From positions 1 through 16,059 of the forward strand of contig JAJYXA010000377.1 in NCBI GenBank assembly GCA_021791235.1: a stretch of DNA of 16,059 bases, read 5' to 3'. Both the position numbers and the translations under genes were made by a program. Below, piece after piece: positions 7,189-13,309 of the stretch. Source of the DNA: Pseudomonadota bacterium. Its GTDB lineage: Bacteria > Pseudomonadota > Gammaproteobacteria > Burkholderiales > Thiobacillaceae. Below the pieces are notes generated by a model, which was given only the letters and a program-made list of their open reading frames with translations, did no database searches and was not told the origin of the DNA. The number at the start of each line of letters is the position of its first letter. Positions within the stretch are counted from its first letter, which is position 1.

Positions 7189-8445
7189 CTATTGCGTTGG
7201 TGCGGAATCCGCACGGCGTTCGAAGCGGTAGTACGCAGGCGGGACGTGGTCGAGCCTGATCTGGCGCGTTCCCCAGGCGATGGCCAGGCGGCCGACGCTG
7301 CGATAGGGGCCGATCATCGATGGCGCGGCCTCCACGTTGTAGAGCCCGGGCGTGAGCAGGCGCGCCGAAAGAGTCAGGCCGCCGTCGCGGGCGTCATGGC
7401 GGATGCCGGCAAACGGGCGCGCCAGCGGCTCGCCGATGAAGATTCCCTGTCCCGGCATCTGCACGCTTTTCCAGTAGGCTTCGATCAGCGTTTCGCCCTG
7501 CAGGTAGTGCGCCATGACGACGCCGGGAACCGGGAACTTGGCCGGGAAGTTGCAGGGCTCGACCACCGCACCGTAGCTGCCGGTGGCGCCGGCTTGCAGC
7601 CAGCGCAGGCTGCTCATCTGCGAGCCGCCGAACAGCGCGCCGCCGCCCGAGGTGAGGTGATCGGCGATGGCGCCGGGCAGAAAACGGTTGCTGTCGAGGG
7701 CGGCCACCTGCGCCAAGCCGGTGAAGTAGAACATCACGTCGGGTTTGTTTTCGAGCGCGTTGGTTTCGACGATTTCGGTCGGGATGATGCGCTGCATCAG
7801 CATGCGTACGCGCTCATACCCTGCGGCGCGCACGTTGCGGTTCTTGTCGGTCGTGCTGACGAGATAGGCGGTGCCGGCCGGATTGCTGCCGTCGGAGGCC
7901 ACGCCGCGGTCGATCAGCTTCCTGGCGTCGGCCACGCTGGCCGCGGCCAGACTCATGGTCGGACGGATGCGATAGGTGCTCCAGGGGCGTGCCACGCTGC
8001 TGTTGAAATAGGGGCTGGGCTGCGTCGGCTTGCAGCTGCTGGCGCAATAGGCGGGGTCGAAGCCGAAGGCGAAGGCGGACGTGATCGACATGCAGTCGAC
8101 CCGGTACGGCTGCGCCCAGGTCAACGCAAACGCCTGAACGTTTTTGGGCGTGATGCGGTCGACCCGGCGCTTGAGGTTGATGAATGTCTCGCGGGAGAGC
8201 GTGCTGCCACCAGGTTTGAAGCGCACGTGGATCAGGTTGTTTGCGGGGATGCCGCGCTTTGCCCGGTAATACGCGGCGATCGCCACGCTGTCGGGGTCGT
8301 CGTCGTTGACGATCACGCCCAGCTGGTCGGCACTGAGGCCGGGTTGCGGAAAATGGGTCAGGACAGGCTGTTCCAGTGGCGCGGCGTGCGCGCTGGCGTG
8401 GAGCAGCCATGCCGCGACGATGCCCCGCACCAGGCGCATGGACAT
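7189..8445 (-). CDS. TIGR03790-family protein, secreted, function unknown
   Basis: The N-terminal part (LGVIVNDDDPDSVAIAAYYRAKRGIPANNLI, shown here in pieces: IVNDDDPDS, AIAAYYRAKRGIP) is the hallmark of the uncharacterised TIGR03790 family; no reaction is known. With the start at 8445 the product is 418 residues. I choose this ATG, seven codons inside the longest frame, because it overlaps the pyrD stop as TGATG and directly precedes a signal peptide (RLVRGIVAAWLL then a predicted cleavage after AHA). Several cysteines in the first half (around VDCMS, YCASSCKP) could form disulfides in the periplasm. A glycine-rich segment (TSGGGALFGGSQM) and a C-terminal beta-rich region (LLTPGLYNVEAAP to YYRFERR) follow. 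It is translationally coupled to pyrD and upstream of ald; the context gives no clear job. The family call is from memory of the motif. Confidence 0.8.
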   Translation of the reverse strand: MSMRLVRGIVAAWLLHASAHAAPLEQPVLTHFPQPGLSADQLGVIVNDDDPDSVAIAAYYRAKRGIPANNLIHVRFKPGGSTLSRETFINLKRRVDRITPKNVQAFALTWAQPYRVDCMSITSAFAFGFDPAYCASSCKPTQPSPYFNSSVARPWSTYRIRPTMSLAAASVADARKLIDRGVASDGSNPAGTAYLVSTTDKNRNVRAAGYERVRMLMQRIIPTEIVETNALENKPDVMFYFTGLAQVAALDSNRFLPGAIADHLTSGGGALFGGSQMSSLRWLQAGATGSYGAVVEPCNFPAKFPVPGVVMAHYLQGETLIEAYWKSVQMPGQGIFIGEPLARPFAGIRHDARDGGLTLSARLLTPGLYNVEAAPSMIGPYRSVGRLAIAWGTRQIRLDHVPPAYYRFERRADSAPTQ

Positions 8446-9455
8446 CAGGCGAGGGACTGCACGCATTCGCGCACCAGGGCCGGCCCGCGGTAGATCAGGC
8501 CGGAATACAGTTGCACCAGCGAAGCGCCGGCGTCGGTTTTCTCGCGGGCGTCGGCGCCCGACAGAATGCCGCCGACGCCGATGATCGGCACTTCGTTCTT
8601 CAGGTGGCGTGCCAGTGCCGCAATGACGCGGGTCGATGCCGCGCGCACCGGCGCGCCGGACAGGCCACCGGTTTCTTCCGCATGTGGCAGGCCGGCGACG
8701 GCGTCGCGCGCGATCGTGGTGTTGGTGGCGATCACGGCGTCGATGCGGTGCATCATCAGCAGCGCGGCGATCGCGGCGATCTGTGTGTCGTCGAGGTCGG
8801 GCGCGATCTTCAGCGCGACCGGAACGTACTTGCCGTGGCGCTGCGCGAGTTCGGACTGGCGCAGCTTGATCGCGGAGAGCAGCGCGTCGAGCGCCTCGTC
8901 CTTCTGCAGTTCGCGCAGGTTCTGCGTGTTGGGCGAGGAGATGTTCACCGTCACGTAGCTGGCGTGCGCATAGACCTTGTCGAGGCAGGCCAGGTAATCG
9001 TCGACCGCGTGCTCGTTGGGCGTGTCCTTGTTCTTGCCGATGTTGATGCCGAGCACGCCTTTGAATTCGCTGGCTTCGACGTTCCGCACCAGGTTGTCGA
9101 CGCCGAGGTTGTTGAAGCCCATGCGGTTGATGATGGCCTCGGCCTTGGGCAGGCGGAACAGGCGCGGCTGCGGGTTGCCGGGCTGCGGGCGCGGGGTGAC
9201 CGTGCCGATCTCGATGAAGCCGAAGCCCAGTGCCGCCAGCGCCTTGATGTGCGCGCCATCCTTGTCGAGGCCGGCGGCCAGGCCCACGGCATTGGGGAAG
9301 TCGATGCCCATGACCTGCACGGGCTTGCCGGCGGCGCGTGGCAGCAGCGTCAGCAGGCCGAACCGCTGCGCGAGGTCGAGGCCGGACAGGGTCAGCCGGT
9401 GCGCATCCTCGGGGTCGAGGCTGAACAGGGCAGGTCGCAGAACTGAATAAAGCAT
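8445..9455 (-). CDS. pyrD: Dihydroorotate dehydrogenase (quinone), class 2
   Basis: Oxidises dihydroorotate to orotate in pyrimidine synthesis, passing electrons through FMN to quinone at the inner membrane. The 336-residue product has the class 2 layout: an N-terminal amphipathic region ([18 protein letters not shown]) for quinone access, AAGLDKDG with K65, [21 protein letters not shown] with catalytic S174, LKIAPDL, and a C-terminal GVGGI phosphate-binding loop and [11 protein letters not shown]. The catalytic serine (rather than cysteine) confirms class 2. The stop overlaps the ATG of the TIGR03790-family gene by 1 bp. It is divergent from the carboxypeptidase gene across 157 bp. The assignment is secure. 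Confidence 0.98.
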   Translation of the reverse strand: MLYSVLRPALFSLDPEDAHRLTLSGLDLAQRFGLLTLLPRAAGKPVQVMGIDFPNAVGLAAGLDKDGAHIKALAALGFGFIEIGTVTPRPQPGNPQPRLFRLPKAEAIINRMGFNNLGVDNLVRNVEASEFKGVLGINIGKNKDTPNEHAVDDYLACLDKVYAHASYVTVNISSPNTQNLRELQKDEALDALLSAIKLRQSELAQRHGKYVPVALKIAPDLDDTQIAAIAALLMMHRIDAVIATNTTIARDAVAGLPHAEETGGLSGAPVRAASTRVIAALARHLKNEVPIIGVGGILSGADAREKTDAGASLVQLYSGLIYRGPALVRECVQSLA

Positions 9456-9612
9456 GGTGTGCAGGGAGGAGGAGACCGCCTGCGAGTTTAACAGGGGAAC
9501 GACGCGCGGCTGCCGCCCGGCGGCCGGTCAGTGGTATCCTGAACTATCGCGTGCAGCGCATGTCAGTCAGCTTCAGCCCCGATTCTGTTTTCCTACTCAA
9601 ACCGACAAACCC

Positions 9613-10770
9613 ATGACTACTCCGCATTTCCTGCAACGACTCGTCCTGTTTTTCAGTGTGCTGATCGCACCGGCCGTCTGGAGCGCACCTTTCGTTCCAC
9701 CGCCCCCGGAGATATTTGCCAAATCCTACGTGCTGATGGATGCCGCCAGCGGCGATATCCTGGCCGAGCATGACGGCGATACGCGCCTGCCGCCGGCCAG
9801 TCTGACCAAGATGATGACGGCCTACATTGCGACCCTGGAAATGCAGCGCGGCCGGATCCATCCCAACGACATGGTCACTATCAGCGAGAAGGCCTGGCGC
9901 ACGGGCGGCTCGAAAATGTTCGTCGAGGTAGGCAAGCAGATCTCGGTCGATAATCTGTTCCACGGCATCATCATCCAGTCGGGCAACGATGCCAGCATCG
10001 CGATGGCCGAGCACATCGCCGGCAGCGAGGACGCCTTTGTCGCGCTGATGAACGCCGAAGCGCAGCGCCTGGGAATGCGCAACACCCACTTCCTGGACGC
10101 CACCGGTCTGCCCAACCCGGGCCATTATTCGAGCGCGCACGACATGGCCATCCTGGCGCGCGCCATCATCAATGCGGATCCGGCCCACTATGCGATCTAT
10201 GCGCAAAAATATTTCCTGTGGAACGGCATCAATCAGCCCAACCGCAATCTCCTGCTGTGGCGCGACGACGGAGTCGACGGCCTGAAGACCGGCCATACCG
10301 AAGAAGCTGGCTACTGCCTGGTGGCCTCCGCCAAGCGCGGCGACAAGCGGATGATCGCCGCCGTGTTCGGCACCGACAGTGAAGCGGCGCGCGCAACCGA
10401 AACCGCCAAATTGCTCGGCTATGGTTTCCGCTTTTTCGATAGCAAGACCTTCTACAAGAAAGGCAGCGTGCTGACGCAGGCGCCGGTGTGGAAAGGCGCG
10501 GCGCGCGAAGTCAAGGCAGGCGTGAACACCGATGTGGCGGTCAGCGTGCCTGCAGGCGAGGCCGACAAGCTCGTCGCCCAGATCGTGCTGAAGCCGACCC
10601 TGATTGCCCCGGTGAAGCAGGGCGACGTCATCGGCAAGGTCGAAGTCCGCCAGGGCGACAAGGTGATCAAGCAGGCCGACGTCGTCGCGCTGGAAAACGT
10701 CGAACAGGGTGGCTTCTTCCGCCGCATGTGGGACAGCATCCGCCTGTTCTTCAAGGGCCTCTTCGGCTGA
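9613..10770 (+). CDS. dacC: D-alanyl-D-alanine carboxypeptidase (PBP5/6 family)
   Basis: Removes the terminal D-Ala from peptidoglycan pentapeptides in the periplasm. From the ATG at 9613 the product is 385 residues with a signal peptide (RLVLFFSVLIAPAVWS, cleavage near A25). Penicillin-binding motifs are in order: S63-LTK, S123-GN, K225-TG. A C-terminal PBP5-type beta-domain (about 290-365) follows, then an amphipathic anchor, FFRRMWDSIRLFFKGLFG (368-385), that would lie on the membrane. The frame is open upstream to 9454, but the extra 53 residues look non-coding and would hide the signal peptide, so I reject that start. No strong Shine-Dalgarno is seen. An extended -10-like TGGTATCCT lies at 9532-9540 without a good -35. 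An intrinsic terminator follows. The gene name could equally be dacA. Confidence 0.95.
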   Translation: MTTPHFLQRLVLFFSVLIAPAVWSAPFVPPPPEIFAKSYVLMDAASGDILAEHDGDTRLPPASLTKMMTAYIATLEMQRGRIHPNDMVTISEKAWRTGGSKMFVEVGKQISVDNLFHGIIIQSGNDASIAMAEHIAGSEDAFVALMNAEAQRLGMRNTHFLDATGLPNPGHYSSAHDMAILARAIINADPAHYAIYAQKYFLWNGINQPNRNLLLWRDDGVDGLKTGHTEEAGYCLVASAKRGDKRMIAAVFGTDSEAARATETAKLLGYGFRFFDSKTFYKKGSVLTQAPVWKGAAREVKAGVNTDVAVSVPAGEADKLVAQIVLKPTLIAPVKQGDVIGKVEVRQGDKVIKQADVVALENVEQGGFFRRMWDSIRLFFKGLFG

Positions 10771-10796
10771 CGGGTGCCGTAGCGCGGATAACGAGG

Positions 10797-10822
10797 GGGG
10801 CCCGGAAACGTGGCCCTTTTTT
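10797..10822 (+). terminator. Intrinsic terminator of the carboxypeptidase gene
   Basis: Stem GGGCC (10798-10802) with GGCCC (10812-10816), extendable by G-U pairs, and a loop of 9 nt, followed by six T (10817-10822). It begins 27 bp after the stop codon. Confidence 0.75.
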
Positions 10823-10965
10823 GTGGGGGGGGGCGTTTGCGGCCCCCGACGCGTGGATTGTGACGGACGGCTCTCAAGCCTTCCGAATAGACGCAAGGGC
10901 CTTCTTGAGCGCACGCCAGCTCGATGCGATTCAATCCCGGGCTGCACCGTCGTGTTGTCTCGTGC

Positions 10966-11019
10966 GGCATGACGCTGGCACGGGGTGAGACTGGGTTGCG
11001 TGCGTGACACCCCTATGCC
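10966..11019. repeat. Nested inverted repeat
   Basis: Outer stem GGCAT (10966-10970) with ATGCC (11015-11019) encloses inner stem GGGGTG (10982-10987) with CACCCC (11008-11013). The left arm has an 11-nt bulge and the right arm a single-base bulge. It is a hairpin without T-run, of unknown role. Confidence 0.5.
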
Positions 11020-11139
11020 TGGGGGGCGGACGCCCTGTCCAGGCCGGGACATGAGCCAATAAGCTCATCACGGAACGCGCATTCGCGCGAAGCTCTGAAA
11101 TATTTGCCCGATATGATTCACCACAGTCAAGGAAACCAT

Positions 11140-11315
11140 TCGGACACCAGATTCGAAGGACCTTGATGTAGACAGGCTGTACAAAATAAAGCAACAAGCA
11201 GTGCGCGTGAAAAGCAGTGGACATCAGCAGTTGGATGTCCGGGTGGGTCCACTTCCAGGACTTGCCACATCCTGTGATCGTTGGATTTTTTCAGCGATAT
11301 CTCATGCGCACGCCG
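11140..11315 (+). repeat. Structured direct repeat, copy A
   Basis: Copy A shares with copy B the blocks TCGGACA-CAGAT-CG (from 11140), a 45-nt block 11176-11220 (about 41 of 45 aligned positions identical to 11500-11543, one indel), a hairpin GGACATC (11219-11225)/GATGTCC (11234-11240) with an 8-nt loop, and GCGATRTCTCATGCGCACGCCG (11294-11315; 21 of 22 identical). Copy A can also form GGTGGGTCC (11242-11250)/GGACTTGCC (11258-11266) with three wobble pairs, extended by GGATGT (11233-11238)/ACATCC (11267-11272), which competes with the first hairpin. Confidence 0.75.
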
Positions 11316-11464
11316 AGACGGTGCTGTGCCGCATTCCCTATTGCAGATTCCGTCTTGTCGTGCGCGTGGGCCTGGGTTCTGGTCATTGGGACCGCAGGCG
11401 GGATGAAGCTGGCCAGAAGGCGAACGACAAGTGGTAAATGAAAGCAGCAGGCTGCCAGGGCAAG

Positions 11465-11634
11465 TCGGACAACAGATCCGTCAGTTTCTGGCCTGAAAAG
11501 CTGCACAAATAAAGCAACAAGTAGTGCGCGTGAATAGCAGTGGGCGTCGTCGGTTTGACGCCAGGATGGGTTCTCCCACCCATCCATTTCTGTTTCGCTG
11601 GACGAAAGCCCGGCGATGTCTCATGCGCACGCCG
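11465..11634 (+). repeat. Structured direct repeat, copy B
   Basis: Copy B lies 319-325 bp downstream of copy A. Its first hairpin is GGCGTC (11543-11548)/GACGCC (11557-11562), again with an 8-nt loop; two A-T pairs of copy A are G-C pairs here. Its second hairpin is a perfect 8-bp stem GGATGGGT (11564-11571)/ACCCATCC (11578-11585). It ends about 200 bp before the PEP-CTERM gene, so it may be part of that gene's leader (inference). Confidence 0.75.
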
Positions 11635-11832
11635 GTATGGCGCTGCGTGTTTTTTTGCAGTTTCTTCCCGGTGTGCGCTGAGTCTTGTTTGCTCGGGCGT
11701 CCGTGCGTCCGGCGAACCCATTCGGCAGGTAGCCGCAAGGCTGAACGGTTTACCCGATTCGACTGGAGGTTTGCCCGGATGATGGGTCCGGCATTTACTT
11801 CGGTTCCACAACAAACTACCAGAGGAGTAATC

Positions 11833-12783
11833 ATGAAGCGCGTGAAAGCAATAAAAATCGTTGGTGTCCGTCAATCCCTGCTCATGGCTGGCTTGGCGCT
11901 AGCCACGGTCAATGTCCAGGCGAGCGTGACGATCACAGACGGCAGCTTTGGGGGGATCATCATCACTTCTCCCAATCCCGTCATTCTGCCACCCATTACA
12001 TCCCTGAATACGGCCTCCGCATCAACAAATGTGAGCGGCAGCATGAACTACTCTCTTGGCACGAGCAGTGGCTATTTCAATGAAAACGACTCAAGCCCGA
12101 ACGGTTCGACGGTGGTGCTTGATCTGAATCGCAAAGGCTATGGTTACCACACAGAGGCCTCGGCGGAAGTCACCCAGCTCAAGGCGCGCGCGGAAACAAA
12201 TTGGGTTTCGAACAGCGATGGCAATATCTATTCATACAATTACGGGAATAGTTCCGCCAATGCCACTTCAAGCTGGAACGACTGGTTCGTGATTACTGGT
12301 GGTACGGGTCTGGGCACGGCAAGTTTGTCGTCAGTGCTGAAGGGCAAGTTGACGTCAAGTATCAACGGGTCGGCGGGTTATAGCCTCAACATTGGCTATT
12401 CAACTGGAGCGTATTGCTATTATTGGTATAACACCTGCAGTGCGGCCGATCAGAACCAGACCCTTTTCAACCAGACTTCCAGCCTTTCGGGCAAGAGCAA
12501 ATCGACGCTGTCGCAAGATGTTGAAGGCGAGTTCACCTTTGCTTATGGCACACCCTTTCAGCTCACAGCCACGCTCAATGCCAGCGCCTCGAATGGTGGC
12601 ACAGCGGATTTCACTCTGACGTCCCTGGGCAACAGCTTGGTTTTGCCTGAGGGTGGGAGCTTGCTGAGTTCGTCTGGATCGTTTGTTCAGGCGGTGCCTG
12701 AAGCCAACACCTACGCCATGATGCTGGTGGGTTTGGGGCTGGTCGGTTTGACGGTCATGCGTCGCCGTGTCATATCAAAATAA
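11833..12783 (+). CDS. PEP-CTERM sorting-domain protein (exported, surface or matrix)
   Basis: A 316-residue exported protein. The ATG at 11833 follows a good Shine-Dalgarno (AGAGGAG, 11821-11827) and begins a signal peptide (basic KRVKAIK, hydrophobic SLLMAGLALATV, cleavage near A30). The body is rich in Ser, Thr, Asn, Gly and Tyr with low charge, as in surface and matrix proteins; C195 and C202 might pair. The C-terminus (288-312) has the PEP-CTERM layout: VPE, short spacer, TYAMMLVGLGLVGL membrane helix, then RRR. Exosortase (EpsH/XrtA) is known to process such tails. The motif is atypical, PEA instead of PEP (A291). No exosortase is in the window. The frame is open upstream to 11524, but that part is repeat DNA and is rejected. 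The central domain is not recognised. Confidence 0.88.
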   Translation: MKRVKAIKIVGVRQSLLMAGLALATVNVQASVTITDGSFGGIIITSPNPVILPPITSLNTASASTNVSGSMNYSLGTSSGYFNENDSSPNGSTVVLDLNRKGYGYHTEASAEVTQLKARAETNWVSNSDGNIYSYNYGNSSANATSSWNDWFVITGGTGLGTASLSSVLKGKLTSSINGSAGYSLNIGYSTGAYCYYWYNTCSAADQNQTLFNQTSSLSGKSKSTLSQDVEGEFTFAYGTPFQLTATLNASASNGGTADFTLTSLGNSLVLPEGGSLLSSSGSFVQAVPEANTYAMMLVGLGLVGLTVMRRRVISK

Positions 12784-12851
12784 ATCATGCTGTCATCAAT
12801 GAAACAAATAATGGCGCGTTGTTCTGCCAGGCGGGCGTGAGCCACCCTGAA

Positions 12852-12879
12852 ACGGCATCGCTAGCATCAGCAATGCCGT
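12852..12879 (+). repeat. 11-bp inverted repeat downstream of the PEP-CTERM gene
   Basis: ACGGCATCGCT (12852-12862) pairs with AGCAATGCCGT (12869-12879), one mismatch, 6-nt loop. With the terminator 39 bp further on it could be the 3' UTR of the PEP-CTERM mRNA or a small RNA; there is no separate promoter evidence. Confidence 0.6.
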
Positions 12880-12917
12880 GGGCAAGTTTCATCGAATGCG
12901 TTCACGCGCATCTTTGG

Positions 12918-12942
12918 CCCGCCTCATGGCGGGTCTTTTTTT
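12918..12942 (+). terminator. Intrinsic terminator downstream of the PEP-CTERM gene
   Basis: Perfect 6-bp stem CCCGCC (12918-12923)/GGCGGG (12928-12933), loop TCAT, followed by TC and seven T (12936-12942). It lies 135 bp after the stop codon, implying a long 3' UTR. Confidence 0.85.
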
Positions 12943-13050
12943 GTTGCTGTCATTTGAGCTGCCAGCAACATTGGCAGACTGCACATGCAAGTACCGTTCC
13001 TGTAGCGGACCGATACTGATAAGTGGCTGATAGGGATAGGGTTTGTTGAA

Positions 13051-13074
13051 GCGGCTGTTAAGTAAAACAGCCGC
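13051..13074. repeat. Perfect 9-bp inverted repeat
   Basis: GCGGCTGTT (13051-13059)/AACAGCCGC (13066-13074) around a 6-nt loop. No T-run follows on either strand, so it is not a standard terminator; it may be a protein site or a repeat remnant. Confidence 0.6.
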
Positions 13075-13264
13075 ATGTCGTGGCGCATCCGCCGGAGTGT
13101 AAAAAAATCCGAATGCATCGGGGCGCAGGCACTTGCAACTGAATCACCTCTCGATTTCCGATGCTCTCAAACTTCAGCCCATCCGTTTGAAGCGATGGTC
13201 GATGTCATCGTCATGAACGAGCGTTGGTGAGCATGGGCATGTATTCCGCCATGTAGTTTCCACC

Positions 13265-13295
13265 CAAACAAAAGGGCCGCATTTGCGGCCCTTTT
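13265..13295 (-). terminator. Intrinsic terminator of the E2-E3 gene (possibly bidirectional)
   Basis: Perfect 11-bp stem AAAAGGGCCGC (13270-13280)/GCGGCCCTTTT (13285-13295), 4-nt loop. On the minus strand it is followed by a T-rich tail (CCCTTTTGTTTGG). It starts 14 bp after the E2-E3 stop codon. Confidence 0.88.
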
Positions 13296-13309
13296 ATGCG
13301 GGGGCAGGC

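Larger units (their letters stand above)
10771..11832. other. About 1.06 kb without a supported gene: terminator, hairpins and a diverged duplicated element
   Basis: Frames here are short, rich in Arg, Ser and Cys, and differ between the two repeat copies, so I call none coding. The stretch holds the dacC terminator, a 9-G tract (10825-10833) within a GC hairpin (10829-10847), a nested hairpin (10966-11019), a 6-bp hairpin ATGAGC/GCTCAT (11051-11068), and two copies of a structured repeat. Base composition is lower in GC than in the flanking genes. Confidence 0.75.
12784..13309. other. 526 bp without a supported gene
   Basis: Contains a long hairpin, two intrinsic terminators and a perfect 9-bp inverted repeat at 13051-13074, but no frame with a credible start, ribosome site or protein-like composition. 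I see no RNA gene I can name. Confidence 0.7.

Noticed and set aside
8446..8466. Longer start of the TIGR03790-family protein at 8466
   Set aside because: The ATG at 8445 overlaps the pyrD stop and gives a better signal peptide.
9454..9612. Extended start of the carboxypeptidase at 9454
   Set aside because: It overlaps the divergent pyrD start and puts 53 unrelated residues before a normal signal peptide.
10971..11000. TGGCAC string as a sigma54 -24 element for the PEP-CTERM locus
   Set aside because: No GC at the required -12 spacing, and it lies more than 800 bp from the gene.
11201..11437. Short frame in copy A beginning MRVKSSG, similar to the frame of copy B (MRVNSSG)
   Set aside because: Similarity ends after about 15 residues through indels, differences are mostly non-synonymous (HQQLDV against RRRFDA), and the base changes keep a hairpin instead. 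The signal is structural, not coding.
11140..11634. Integron attC-like sites or a CRISPR array in the repeat region
   Set aside because: GTTGGAT strings resemble GTTRRRY but no matching RYYYAAC partners or integrase are seen. Only two long diverged copies occur, not short repeats with unique spacers.
11524..11832. N-terminal extension of the PEP-CTERM gene
   Set aside because: It is read through the repeat DNA, is Arg/Cys-rich, and would bury the clear signal peptide; a good Shine-Dalgarno precedes the ATG at 11833.
12831..12845. GGGCGTGAGCCACC, identical to a stretch of the human Alu consensus
   Set aside because: A match of about 14 bases with no further similarity on either side; coincidence rather than contamination.
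12924..13118. Small minus-strand frame of 64 residues
   Set aside because: It overlaps a terminator, has no ribosome site and no recognisable features.
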